A stretch of DNA of 64,000 nt, taken from Acinetobacter defluvii. Lineage in GTDB: Bacteria; Pseudomonadota; Gammaproteobacteria; Pseudomonadales; Moraxellaceae. The translations under genes and the position numbers were made by a program. Below, in pieces: positions 42,662 to 52,091 of the stretch. Numbering within the stretch: the first letter of the stretch is position 1; each line of letters opens with the position of its first letter. The stretch is taken from assembly GCF_001704615.3 (NCBI RefSeq), contig NZ_CP029397.2, positions 2,852,001 through 2,916,000 on the forward strand. The letters are read 5' to 3'. Under the pieces are notes generated by a model that saw only the letters and a program-made list of their open reading frames with translations, did not search any database and had not been told where the DNA came from.

Positions 42662-44842
42662 TTACTTTTGCAGTTGAGCAAGATCAATTAATACATTTGC
42701 TGCTTCAGTGACAAAAGTTTCTTCTTCAGGTAAAGCTGGTCGTTTATTGGCTTTCATTTTCGCACGAGACTCAGCCAGTGCATCTAAAGAAGCTTGATAA
42801 CTTTCCCAGTTCGGATAAGCTTTTAAGCCAGTTTCAGCACGACGTTTATTTTCCGCAGCTAAAGTTTTCAACTCAAGCTCATTCAACTCAGCTTTACGTT
42901 TCTCAATATCTAATACGACCTGTTTTTGATCTTTGGTATGTTGTGAGATGGCTTTACGCGCTGCTAGATATTGAAATTGAGGATCGGCATTTACACGTAA
43001 TTTTGACTGTTCAGCCAATTGTGCCACGTGTGGCTGAATTAAACCTTCACGTTTAAATGGCGCAGTTGGAATCGTGTCCCATTTCAAGGCATTTTTAGCT
43101 TTCCGCTCACCAAACTCTTCATCATAAATATCCACCAACTTAATGTCTGGAATTACACCTTTATTTTGGGTACTTCCCCCCGTAATACGGTAAAACTTAC
43201 GTTGCGTTAATGTCGCTTGACCATACGCTAAACTGTCCAACTGAACTTGTGCGGTTCCTTTACCTGTGGTGGTACTTCCTAAAACTACACCACGACCATA
43301 ATCCTGAATCGCAGCAGAATAAATTTCACTTGCTGAAGCGGATGCAAGATTGACCAAGACTGCCAATGGACCTGCGTAGGTTTGCGCACCACCATCCGTA
43401 TCCTCAAACACATTTACCGTGCCATTACCATCACGAATTTGCACCACTGGACCTTCTTTAACGACCTGTCCAATCATTTTTGCAACTTCTTCTAGCGAGC
43501 CGCCTGGATTATTACGCAAATCAATAATAATCCCTTCAATTTTAGCGTTGGCTAATGACTGCAATGCTTTATTGGTATCTTCAGCCACAGAGCGATATTC
43601 ATTACCTGCACGACGTGCACGATAGTTCAAATAGAAAGATGGGATTTCAATCACACCAAACTTATGCTTTTTACCATCACGCATGACTTCAACTGTACGA
43701 GAACGCACGCCAGCATCTTCTTCTTGAATCACATCACGGGTCAATGTCACGGTACGCGCTTGATTCATCGAAGCACCTGCACCTAAGAGTTTAATACTCA
43801 CTTTGGTGCCACGTTTACCACGAATCAATCCCACAATTTCTGAACTTGGCCAGCCAATGACATCAATCATTTTCTCGCCATCTTGTGCTACACCAATGAT
43901 ACGATCCCCTGATTTGACTTGCCCTGATTTACTCGCAGGTCCACCTTCTACGATGGTTTCAATCTTGGTGTAATCTTCATTGCTACGTTCAGGACGAATC
44001 GACACCCCAATCCCTTCAAGCTGCAAGGTGGTTTGACGATTCAGTTCGATCGCATCTAACGGTGGGAAATAATTACTATGCGGATCATAGGTTAATGTCA
44101 TTGAGTTTAAGATTTTTTCAAGGACATCGTCACTCTTCACCCGCCCCATACGCTCTAACTGACGAGTATAGCGCTTGGTCAATGTCTGCACAGGTGTTAA
44201 GTCTTCAGATGCTGTCAAATCCTGACCATTTGCCAAAGAAGGATCATCTTTTAAGGCTTTTTGTTTTGCCTGTTCCTCTTGTTTGGTAATGGTTAAATTG
44301 ATGAGTTGGGACACCAACATTTTATTCCAGTACTGCTCTTGCTCCGCTTTACTGTTAAAAAATGGTGATTTTTCACGATCCGTTTCAATATAAACATCAG
44401 GCTGATTCAGGTTTTGTGGCTTTTTTAATTCAGCCAACATATAGGTATAAAACTCTTTTAGACGTGCCCGATATTGCGCATGAATCGCATACGGCCCTGT
44501 TAAATCCCCAGCTTTTAAAGCAGCACCCAATGATGCACCATATTGCTTTTTATACTGTTCAATTTCAGGCGCTAAAAATAAAGAATGGTCTGGATCCAAA
44601 CTATCTACATACATATCTAAAATACGTGCAGATGTAGTGGCATCCAAACGCATATTCAAATAATGCTGACGATCCACCAAAGTCGCCAACTGACGTGTCA
44701 CCAAAGCTTGTTCTTTGGTCGGTTGAATAGACGCTGAAACAGAAGCTGGTTCAGTTGCGGCAATAGCCTCTGTAATAGCATGATTAAAAAATAATCCACC
44801 TGTTGCGATAGCAACTGCACATGCGATTGTTTGAAGTTTCAT
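42662..44842 (-). CDS. prc: Tail-specific protease
   Basis: 726-residue S41 periplasmic protease. Signal peptide (MKLQTIACAVAIATGGLFF), then a Prc-type N-terminal domain. The PDZ domain (about 240-330) has LQLEGIGVSIRPE and GPASKSGQVKSGDRIIGVAQ. The protease core has SASASEIYSAA near residues 501-508 and the Lys in TTGKGTAQVQL near 528, the expected Ser-Lys dyad. A C-terminal domain follows. In relatives it trims PBP3 and degrades lipoproteins. ATG 44842 is chosen over a longer in-frame start because it gives a clean signal peptide. Confidence 0.93.
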   Translation of the reverse strand: MKLQTIACAVAIATGGLFFNHAITEAIAATEPASVSASIQPTKEQALVTRQLATLVDRQHYLNMRLDATTSARILDMYVDSLDPDHSLFLAPEIEQYKKQYGASLGAALKAGDLTGPYAIHAQYRARLKEFYTYMLAELKKPQNLNQPDVYIETDREKSPFFNSKAEQEQYWNKMLVSQLINLTITKQEEQAKQKALKDDPSLANGQDLTASEDLTPVQTLTKRYTRQLERMGRVKSDDVLEKILNSMTLTYDPHSNYFPPLDAIELNRQTTLQLEGIGVSIRPERSNEDYTKIETIVEGGPASKSGQVKSGDRIIGVAQDGEKMIDVIGWPSSEIVGLIRGKRGTKVSIKLLGAGASMNQARTVTLTRDVIQEEDAGVRSRTVEVMRDGKKHKFGVIEIPSFYLNYRARRAGNEYRSVAEDTNKALQSLANAKIEGIIIDLRNNPGGSLEEVAKMIGQVVKEGPVVQIRDGNGTVNVFEDTDGGAQTYAGPLAVLVNLASASASEIYSAAIQDYGRGVVLGSTTTGKGTAQVQLDSLAYGQATLTQRKFYRITGGSTQNKGVIPDIKLVDIYDEEFGERKAKNALKWDTIPTAPFKREGLIQPHVAQLAEQSKLRVNADPQFQYLAARKAISQHTKDQKQVVLDIEKRKAELNELELKTLAAENKRRAETGLKAYPNWESYQASLDALAESRAKMKANKRPALPEEETFVTEAANVLIDLAQLQK

Positions 44843-45035
44843 AAATTGTGTGTACTTCCTTGGATTTACCAATTTCAGCGCTGTTTTTTAAATGAATTCA
44901 TGTGATTCAAAATCTTAAACAACTTTATCTGTTTATATCGTGTAGTTTTATCATAATCTGTACTGACAAAATGTAGCAAATCATTGCAGAATTCGGTTAT
45001 TGTTTCTTTTTAAATAAATACAATTCGGATTTCTT

Positions 45036-46055
45036 ATGATCGGCGCATTGATGCTTGACATTGCAGGCACAGAACTTACTCAAGAAGATATTCAACTATT
45101 ACAAGCTCCGCAAGTCGGTGGCATGATTTTATTTTCAAGAAATATCCAATCTCCTGCGCAAGTACGCACGCTTACCGATCATATGCGTCAAATTCGCCCA
45201 GACATTTTAATTGCTGTTGACCAAGAAGGTGGTCGTGTACAACGTTTAAAACAAGGCTTTACATTATTACCAGCAATGGGACATTTTGGCGAACTTTACT
45301 TAACTCAACCTGAAAAAGCACTTGATTTAGCTGAAAAATGTGGCTGGCTGATGGCAACTGAAGTTTTAGCTGTAGGGATTGATTTTAGCTTTGCGCCTGT
45401 TTTAGACCTCAATGGAGTTAGTGATGTCATCGGTGATCGTGCATTTGCTCAAAATGTACAAGATATTGTGCCACTTGCAAGTGCCTTTATGAAAGGTATG
45501 CAACGTGCAGGTATGGCAACTACAGGCAAACATTTCCCAGGACATGGCTCAATCAAAGCAGACTCGCATGTTGCCGCAGCGATTGACTCACGTAGCTATG
45601 ATGAAATTTACCAAAATGACATGCAAAGTTTTATCAAACTACAAGATCAACTTGATGGTTTGATGCCTGCCCATGTGATTTATGAAAATGTTGACCCAAA
45701 TCCTGCAGGCTTCTCACCGTATTGGATTCAGAAAGTATTACGCCAAACGTTAAAATTTGATGGCGTGCTATTCTCAGATGATTTAAGTATGCAAGCAGCT
45801 TGTGTGGCAGGCGGCGCAGATGCACGCATCAAAGCAGCCTTGGAAGCAGGTTGCGATATGGGACTGGTCTGTAATGATCGTGAGTCAGCATGCACAGCCC
45901 TCGCAGGTATTGAAAATTTAGCATTGCCAAATCAAGAACGTTTAGCACGTATGCGTGGAAAAATTCCAAATATTCACATTGGCGAACAACTAGATTTGGG
46001 TGAAGAATGGCAAGTTGTCAAAAAAGTCATTGAAGAATTTAAGAATTCACTTTAA
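45036..46055 (+). CDS. nagZ: Beta-N-acetylhexosaminidase of peptidoglycan recycling
   Basis: 339-residue GH3 glycosidase that removes GlcNAc from muropeptides in the cytosol, producing the AmpR-signalling anhydro-muropeptides. Key motifs are AVDQEGGRVQRL, the KHFPGHGSIKADSH catalytic loop with its His, and FSDDLSMQAAC with the nucleophile Asp. ATG 45036 is the natural start. It is followed by a terminator. Confidence 0.96.
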   Translation: MIGALMLDIAGTELTQEDIQLLQAPQVGGMILFSRNIQSPAQVRTLTDHMRQIRPDILIAVDQEGGRVQRLKQGFTLLPAMGHFGELYLTQPEKALDLAEKCGWLMATEVLAVGIDFSFAPVLDLNGVSDVIGDRAFAQNVQDIVPLASAFMKGMQRAGMATTGKHFPGHGSIKADSHVAAAIDSRSYDEIYQNDMQSFIKLQDQLDGLMPAHVIYENVDPNPAGFSPYWIQKVLRQTLKFDGVLFSDDLSMQAACVAGGADARIKAALEAGCDMGLVCNDRESACTALAGIENLALPNQERLARMRGKIPNIHIGEQLDLGEEWQVVKKVIEEFKNSL

Positions 46056-46061
46056 AAATAG

Positions 46062-46085
46062 AGGGACACCAAGTGTGTCCCTTTT
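46062..46085 (+). terminator. Terminator after nagZ
   Basis: AGGGACAC pairs with GTGTCCCT across CAAGT, and TTTT follows. Confidence 0.7.
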
Positions 46086-46127
46086 GATTTCAAAATCAAA
46101 ATAACAAAAAGAACGTTAAGGATAACT

Positions 46128-46976
46128 ATGTCTGATCAAGTCTTGTCAAAACATCGCCATATTTCATTTACTGCCCACTATACTGGATATATTTGGTATC
46201 AAATGGGGATCTCCCATCCCCTCCTTGCAACCTCAAAAGGCAAATCCTTAGCCTTTATTGCCAATCCTGTTGAAACTTGGGCAGAAAAATATGTGGGTGG
46301 CAGTATGCGCACCACCTTAAAAGATCGTCATATCATGTTAGATGACACACTCAAACAGTTGATCGAGCGTTATCCTGATCTACAAGTTTTGGAAATCGCT
46401 GCAGGATTATCACCACGGGGGTGGTGGTTTAGAGAATATTTTCCACAGATTGATTATCGTGAATTAGACTTGCCTGAGATGGCAAAAACCAAACAAGCAG
46501 CCTTAAAACAAATCAATGCAGCAAGCCCTGATGTTTTATCGGTTGATTTATTTACTGAAGATTTTAAAAATGCATTTGCTGTTTTTGACCCACAACGTCC
46601 TTTGGTGATCATCAGTGAAGGTTTAATTAATTATTTTGAGAAAAGTCTATTACAGCAGTTATTAAAATCGATTGTGAATTATGGACAAAACTTTGCGGTG
46701 CTACATTATCTGACCGATATTTATCCTGAACCAATCAAAAACAAACTGGCATCTGTCATTTGGAACAGTAGTAAACTACTTAAAGTAGTTTCTCGTAGTG
46801 CTTTTAGTTTTCACTTTCAAACACCTCAAGAAGCCCGAGTTTTTTTCCAAAAAGCAGGATTTAATCAAGTGGATGTGATTCAACCGAGCCTTTATTTCTC
46901 AGAAAAACAACTTAACAATGGCAATGCTGAAGAACATTTAGGGGACTTAGTGTGGATGATTCATGCTGAAAAATAG
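46128..46976 (+). CDS. Class I SAM-dependent methyltransferase, leucine carboxyl methyltransferase type
   Basis: 282 residues. The SAM-binding strand is VLEIAAGLSPRGWWF, followed by an acidic YRELDLPEM and LVIISEGLINYF, which are typical of the LCM/PPM1-like bacterial methyltransferases. No substrate is apparent. AAGGATAACT precedes the ATG. It sits alone between terminators, so monocistronic. Confidence 0.8.
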   Translation: MSDQVLSKHRHISFTAHYTGYIWYQMGISHPLLATSKGKSLAFIANPVETWAEKYVGGSMRTTLKDRHIMLDDTLKQLIERYPDLQVLEIAAGLSPRGWWFREYFPQIDYRELDLPEMAKTKQAALKQINAASPDVLSVDLFTEDFKNAFAVFDPQRPLVIISEGLINYFEKSLLQQLLKSIVNYGQNFAVLHYLTDIYPEPIKNKLASVIWNSSKLLKVVSRSAFSFHFQTPQEARVFFQKAGFNQVDVIQPSLYFSEKQLNNGNAEEHLGDLVWMIHAEK

Positions 46977-46990
46977 CGAATTCTAGCTAT

Positions 46991-47021
46991 AAAAAAATCA
47001 GTCATATTCGACTGATTTTTT
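46991..47021. terminator. Bidirectional terminator
   Basis: AAAAATCAGTC pairs with GACTGATTTTT across ATATTC, with A and T runs on both sides. Confidence 0.85.
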
Positions 47022-47036
47022 ATTCACCTGAAAATC

Positions 47037-48371
47037 TTAAACACTTTCACAGACTTCTGCGTCTAATATGGCACGTTCTGCTGCAATGAATTTAAGTAAA
47101 CGATCTGCATTTTCAAAACTACCATGCTTAAATAAAGCACGAATATGATTTTTGCCTGTCTCAAAGATCAAACATTCAATGGCAAAATCGCCTTGCTCAT
47201 CATTTAAAATCAGTGCCAAATCACGTGTATGCTCAGCTGCAACTTGCACATCTTCTGCACTTAATGTCATTGAAAGTCCAAAATAATTTAGATCATTAAC
47301 ATGCACATCTAGTCTACACGCTAAATGACGATGGTGCAGTTGACGTTTAGGTTGTTGAAGATGAATACGGTCTTCCCCACGACGTTCCATATTTTGCATG
47401 TCTTCACGACTTAAATTAATGATGCCATCTAAACCATGAATCGACTCACCTTTTAAATAGGTGGTAAATAGCGTCATGGTTTCCTTACGGCGTTGTAGTT
47501 GTGGCACATGATCCGCATTAGCAATCATGGCAAATTGCATATCTGGGCATTGCAATGCAAATGCTGCATTTTCATGTGGCAAAGTAAAACTATCGTACTG
47601 CCCACAAGCAACCAAAGTATCGCACTGTGGCACGGGGACATTGGATAAGCGCAACAAACGATTGCAGTTAATTTCATAACGCTCTTGTTCGGTTGCAGAG
47701 AACTCAGCCATCTGTTTAAAGAAAAGACGCTTTGCTGTTGGTGACATCCGTGTTTTGTCGAGCTTAGCGTGATTGACCAAATACAAAATTACAGCTTGAC
47801 CAAACTCATCCATACGCTGTTCTTTCATCAACATTAAAGACTCTTCAAGCAGCATACGCCAACTCTTGCGTGTCTTTTGCATCACCCCCATCAAAATCAT
47901 TTTCTCAACCAGTTCAGGACGTTGCTCCACAAAAAAAGAGGCAATCACAGAACCTAAGGAAATGCCTACAACATCAACTTTCGGAATACCAACAATATCA
48001 AACCACTGACCCAGCATAAGCGATAAATCGGGTAATTCTAAAGTGCCTGCGGATAAACCCGTATCAACATTGGTAATTTGTTGGTTGGCTCCCATCGAGG
48101 GGAGGTCAATTAAAATCACAGGTCCACTTTCAAAAAACTGCTCTACACAGTATTTGTAGGAGTTAAAGTTTTGAAAAGCACCACCGATAATTACAATAGG
48201 CGTATTATGAATTGTCTGTGGATCAGCAATCGCCATATATTCAATTTTCCAGCCATCAATCCATGTGGTACGGGCGGGTTGTTTGAAACTATTTTTATTG
48301 TAAACATCGAAAAAACCAAAATGTGTAAAATTTTGATTTGATTCTGAGTCCATCTGGATAATGGAATTCAT
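47037..48371 (-). CDS. Alpha/beta hydrolase with a C-terminal PilZ-like domain
   Basis: 444 residues. The alpha/beta-hydrolase domain (about 45-310) has the oxyanion segment IIGGAFQNFNSY, the nucleophile elbow VVGISLGSV, the acid near CGQYDSF and the His in NADHVPQL. The C-terminal part (about 330-430) begins MERRGEDRIHL and has DLNYFGLSM. This resembles PilZ's RxxxR and (D/N)xSxxG, with Ser changed to Asn. ATG 48371 is chosen because GGAGGAAGGAT lies just upstream; the long in-frame extension is unneeded. If the tail binds cyclic di-GMP, it would couple that signal to hydrolysis. Confidence 0.75.
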   Translation of the reverse strand: MNSIIQMDSESNQNFTHFGFFDVYNKNSFKQPARTTWIDGWKIEYMAIADPQTIHNTPIVIIGGAFQNFNSYKYCVEQFFESGPVILIDLPSMGANQQITNVDTGLSAGTLELPDLSLMLGQWFDIVGIPKVDVVGISLGSVIASFFVEQRPELVEKMILMGVMQKTRKSWRMLLEESLMLMKEQRMDEFGQAVILYLVNHAKLDKTRMSPTAKRLFFKQMAEFSATEQERYEINCNRLLRLSNVPVPQCDTLVACGQYDSFTLPHENAAFALQCPDMQFAMIANADHVPQLQRRKETMTLFTTYLKGESIHGLDGIINLSREDMQNMERRGEDRIHLQQPKRQLHHRHLACRLDVHVNDLNYFGLSMTLSAEDVQVAAEHTRDLALILNDEQGDFAIECLIFETGKNHIRALFKHGSFENADRLLKFIAAERAILDAEVCESV

Positions 48372-48443
48372 ATCCTTCCTCCATCCTTGCTTTATTCTTT
48401 TAGTCTGCAAGATTATTATCGCTCGCGTTGTTTTATCAAATCG

Positions 48444-48467
48444 TGATACAGACCTACTTTTGTATCA
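48444..48467. promoter_or_regulatory. Operator-like inverted repeat between the hydrolase gene and proA
   Basis: TGATACA at 48444-48450 and TGTATCA at 48461-48467 are exact inverse copies separated by 10 bases. It lies in the divergent promoter region, 73 bases before the hydrolase start, within a 314-base gap that otherwise holds A/T-rich sequence and no gene. The regulator is unknown. Confidence 0.45.
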
Positions 48468-48685
48468 TTTCAATGTCCTTATAGTTTCATTCTATACAAA
48501 TATGTGAATTCCACGCAATTGCTGAAATGACCGCTTATCATTTTTAGAGCAAAAAAGCATTGCAAAATATTTACAAGCTCACGTTTTCACTTGCATTTTA
48601 TATTTTATTTACTAATCAGACTTCCTTGCTTTGATATTGACTGCTACTATCGAAGGGAAATTTCTAGGTGGTCAATTAAAACGCT

Positions 48686-49951
48686 ATGCAAGATTCTATT
48701 GAACAGTATATGCAAACTGTAGGGAAACAGGCACGCCAAGCTTCACGCTTTTTGGCGGGTGCTTCTACGCTGCAAAAAAATAATGCACTTTCAGCTATTT
48801 ATACAGCTTTGCAAAACAACCAACCGCAAATTTTAGCTGCCAATAAAGTGGACATGGACAAAGGACATGCTAACAATTTAGACAGCGCCTTACTTGATCG
48901 CCTAGAACTTAACCCCAAACGCTTCCAAGACATGCTCCAAGGCTTAAAAGATGTCATGAGTTTGACTGACCCCATTGGAGAAATCACTGATTTGGCGTAT
49001 CGTCCAACGGGGATTCAAATCGGTAAAATGCGTGTACCTTTGGGTGTTGTCGGCATGATTTATGAATCTCGCCCGAACGTTACACTTGAAGCTGCATCAC
49101 TGGCACTCAAATCAGGCAATGCCATTATTTTACGTGGTGGTTCAGAAGCTTTAAATTCAAATCAAGCACTTGCTGAAGCGATTCAACATGGTTTAAAAGC
49201 AGCAGGCTTACCTGAAACATGTGTTCAAGTCATCAATACCCCAGATCGTGCTGCGGTGGGTCAATTGATTACGTTATCTGAATATGTAGATGTCATCGTT
49301 CCACGTGGGGGCAAAGGTTTGGTTGAACTGATTACCAATGAAGCAACCATTCCTGTGATCAAGCACCTAGATGGCAACTGTCATGTCTATGTGGAAGCAC
49401 AAGCAGATCTACACAAAGCTTTACCAATTGCTTTAAATGCCAAAACCCATCGTTATGGCGTGTGTAATGCAATGGAAACTTTACTGGTTGATGAAAAAAT
49501 CGCAGAAGAGTTTTTACCACGTATTGCTGAACTTTATGCTGAAAAGCAAGTTGAACTACGTGGTGATGCTGAAACACGTCGCATTTTAGGCGCATCTGTC
49601 AAAACAGCAACCGAAGAAGATTGGTATGAAGAATATCTTGGTCCTATTCTTGCGGTCAAAGTTGTTTCAGGTTTAGATGAAGCCATTGATCATATCAATA
49701 AATATGGCTCACATCATACCGATTCGATCATCACTGAAAACTTTAGTTTGGCACGCCAGTTTTTAACCCGTGTCGACTCAAGCTCAGTGATGGTAAATGC
49801 CTCTACCCGCTTTGCGGATGGTTTTGAATATGGCTTAGGTGCTGAAATTGGCATCTCAACCAATAAAATTCATGCACGTGGTCCAGTGGGTTTAGAAGGT
49901 TTAACTTCACAAAAATGGATCGTATTAGGTGATGGTCAAATTCGCCAATAA
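48686..49951 (+). CDS. proA: Gamma-glutamyl phosphate reductase
   Basis: 421-residue NADPH-dependent enzyme making glutamate-5-semialdehyde in proline synthesis. Motifs are [29 protein letters not shown], the catalytic Cys in [13 protein letters not shown] and the closing [20 protein letters not shown]. Normal family length. proB is not adjacent, which is usual for Acinetobacter-like genomes (inference). A terminator follows. Confidence 0.96.
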   Translation: MQDSIEQYMQTVGKQARQASRFLAGASTLQKNNALSAIYTALQNNQPQILAANKVDMDKGHANNLDSALLDRLELNPKRFQDMLQGLKDVMSLTDPIGEITDLAYRPTGIQIGKMRVPLGVVGMIYESRPNVTLEAASLALKSGNAIILRGGSEALNSNQALAEAIQHGLKAAGLPETCVQVINTPDRAAVGQLITLSEYVDVIVPRGGKGLVELITNEATIPVIKHLDGNCHVYVEAQADLHKALPIALNAKTHRYGVCNAMETLLVDEKIAEEFLPRIAELYAEKQVELRGDAETRRILGASVKTATEEDWYEEYLGPILAVKVVSGLDEAIDHINKYGSHHTDSIITENFSLARQFLTRVDSSSVMVNASTRFADGFEYGLGAEIGISTNKIHARGPVGLEGLTSQKWIVLGDGQIRQ

Positions 49952-49981
49952 TTTTCATTTTTAGTTATTTTTATCAAGTTT

Positions 49982-50019
49982 CAAGCTGCATAGTTTTAAA
50001 TAAGCTGTGCAGCTTTTTA
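49982..50019 (+). terminator. Terminator after proA
   Basis: AAGCTGCA pairs with TGCAGCTT across an A/T-rich loop, and TTTTT follows. Confidence 0.7.
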
Positions 50020-50110
50020 TGTTTCTGAAAATTATAAGGTTATAAAAATTTACAACATTAGGATGATATTTTCATACAATGCTAACAAGATAAAAAAATA
50101 AGGAGTTTGT

Positions 50111-50512
50111 ATGTTTTATGCCTTAGTGATTATTACTTTTTTCTTGGCGCTGTTGGTGTCTTTCATTGTGATGCGTATTTTCTCAAATTCAATTAATGCC
50201 ATCTTGGCGCGTATCATCAATGATCCAATCCATACAGCTTGGGCAAAATATACCAAATTTGCAGGCATGGTGGTGGGGACGTCTTCAGGTATTCGTATCT
50301 ATGACATGGAAAAATACATCACGCCTCTTACTTATACAGCAAATGACAAACGTATTATTATCGAACTTACGCATGAACGTTGGTTCTTGGAAATTTATCG
50401 TACCATCATTGAAACTTTACAAGGTTTGGCGTGGATGATGTTGGTATTTTTTATGGTGTCACTGATCGCTTATGTGATTGTACGTTGGTCTGAAATTAAA
50501 TATTCGAAATAA
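50111..50512 (+). CDS. Small two-helix membrane protein of unknown function
   Basis: 133 residues. Transmembrane segments lie at about 3-25 and 105-127, and a soluble loop of about 80 residues sits between them (with YTKFAGMVVGTSSGIRIYDMEKYITP). I do not recognise the family. AAGGAG lies seven bases before the ATG, a strong site. It is alone between proA and ackA, so its role cannot be guessed from neighbours. Confidence 0.7.
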   Translation: MFYALVIITFFLALLVSFIVMRIFSNSINAILARIINDPIHTAWAKYTKFAGMVVGTSSGIRIYDMEKYITPLTYTANDKRIIIELTHERWFLEIYRTIIETLQGLAWMMLVFFMVSLIAYVIVRWSEIKYSK

Positions 50513-50811
50513 TTTTTTAAACAAATCTATTTAGAATGTCTAGCGAACTCATGTTATGGTCTGAATGTTTTAACACTCAGAATGTTTGAATTCATGGGTA
50601 TTTAATTTATAAATGGAATCTATCAACTGATAAATTTTAATTATAATTCTTAAAAGGGTCGATAGTGCTTAAGTCTAATCACCTAAAGTCTATCTAGGAC
50701 AGAAAATCAACACATGGTACAACATTACTACTGATCTAAATTGCATCAACAAAAAGCGTAATCAGATCAATCAGGACGACCATATCAAATTACAATTTCG
50801 GGTAATAAAAC
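50513..50811. other. 299-base leader region before ackA
   Basis: A/T-rich gap without a convincing gene. I see no certain promoter or riboswitch. GAATGTTT is repeated at about 50563 and 50580, but I attach no function to it. Confidence 0.4.
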
Positions 50812-52029
50812 GTGTCTACATCAGTATTAGTTATTAACTGCGGATCTTCATCAATTAAATATGCTTTGGTTTCAGAGCACCGCAAAGATCGAATCTTTGG
50901 TTTGGCAGAAAACTTAGGTTCTGCTGATGCACGTATTAAAGGGATTACCACTGGTGGTGCTGAACTGGAACTTTCTATTCCTTATGCAGATCATGAAAAA
51001 GCATTAGAAACGATTCTTGAGCGCTTATCGCATCACAATCCCCAAGCGATTGGTCACCGAGTGGTACATGGTGGAACTTTAACCAAAGCTGAGTTATTAA
51101 CTCCTGAAATTATTGAACGTATTCGTGCAGCAACGCCACTTGCACCATTACATAATCCTGCACATTTAGTGGGTATTGATGCAACCATGCGTTTATTCCC
51201 ACATTTACCACAAGTTGCTGTGTTTGATACAGCATTCCATCAAACCATGCCTGCACATGCATATCGTTATGCATTACCAAAATTTTTATACACCGAGCAT
51301 AATGTCCGCCGTTATGGTTTCCACGGTACAAGCCATGCTTATGTTTCTGAACGTGGCTCTGAGCTTGCAGGCAGCTTCAAAAAAGGTGGTTGGCTTACTG
51401 CTCACTTAGGCAATGGTAGTTCAACTTGTGCAATTTGGAATGGTCAATCTGTCGATACCTCTATGGGTTTAACACCACTTGAAGGTGTGGTGATGGGCAC
51501 ACGTAGTGGTGATGTAGACCCAAGTATCCATAGTTTTCTTGCTTCAAACTTAGGTTGGGACATTTATAAAATTGACAAAATGCTCAATAGCCAATCTGGC
51601 TTGCTTGGTTTGTCTGATCTTTCCAATGATATGCGTACCTTGATTGAAGCTTCAGAACAAGGCAATGAAGATGCAACGCTTGCCATCGAAGTATTCTGCT
51701 ACCGTTTAGCAAAATCATTGGCAGGTTTAAGCTGTGGCTTACCACGTATTGATGGCTTGTTCTTTACAGGTGGTATTGGTGAAAACTCAGCTTATATCCG
51801 TGAAAAAACAGTTGCTTACTTACCACACTTTGGTTTTAACCTGAGCAAAGAAAACAATGACAGCTTAAAGCGTGGTACTGAAGGTCGTATTGATGCTGGT
51901 ACAGGTCCACAAATTTGGGTTATTCCAACAGATGAAGAAGGTCGTATTGCGAAAGAAACTGAAAATGTAGTGGTGCAAGAGGTGAATTCTTCTGTAAAAA
52001 AGTCTAATGCGGAAACTGAGATAGCTTAA
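50812..52029 (+). CDS. ackA: Acetate kinase
   Basis: 405-residue ASKHA-fold enzyme interconverting acetyl phosphate and acetate with ADP/ATP. Motifs are [31 protein letters not shown] and RYGFHGTSH, plus HLGNGSS. The start is GTG 50812; the preceding GGGTAAT is a modest ribosome-binding site. It is followed by pta, the usual partner, so acetyl-CoA is interconverted with acetate via the two enzymes. Confidence 0.96.
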   Translation: MSTSVLVINCGSSSIKYALVSEHRKDRIFGLAENLGSADARIKGITTGGAELELSIPYADHEKALETILERLSHHNPQAIGHRVVHGGTLTKAELLTPEIIERIRAATPLAPLHNPAHLVGIDATMRLFPHLPQVAVFDTAFHQTMPAHAYRYALPKFLYTEHNVRRYGFHGTSHAYVSERGSELAGSFKKGGWLTAHLGNGSSTCAIWNGQSVDTSMGLTPLEGVVMGTRSGDVDPSIHSFLASNLGWDIYKIDKMLNSQSGLLGLSDLSNDMRTLIEASEQGNEDATLAIEVFCYRLAKSLAGLSCGLPRIDGLFFTGGIGENSAYIREKTVAYLPHFGFNLSKENNDSLKRGTEGRIDAGTGPQIWVIPTDEEGRIAKETENVVVQEVNSSVKKSNAETEIA

Positions 52030-52037
52030 GCTGTCTC
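52018..52037 (+). other. Hairpin over the ackA stop codon
   Basis: GAGATAGC pairs with GCTGTCTC (one G-U pair) around TTAA, which contains the stop. It lies between ackA and pta with no strong U run after it. It may reduce but not abolish read-through into pta. Confidence 0.45.
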
Positions 52038-52091
52038 GGGCTTCTATTTTATTTAAAATTTAATTTTTATTTATTTTTTTAAGAACAGTGT

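Noticed and set aside
48372..48685. Small gene in the hydrolase-proA gap
   Set aside because: No frame with a ribosome-binding site or plausible protein was seen.
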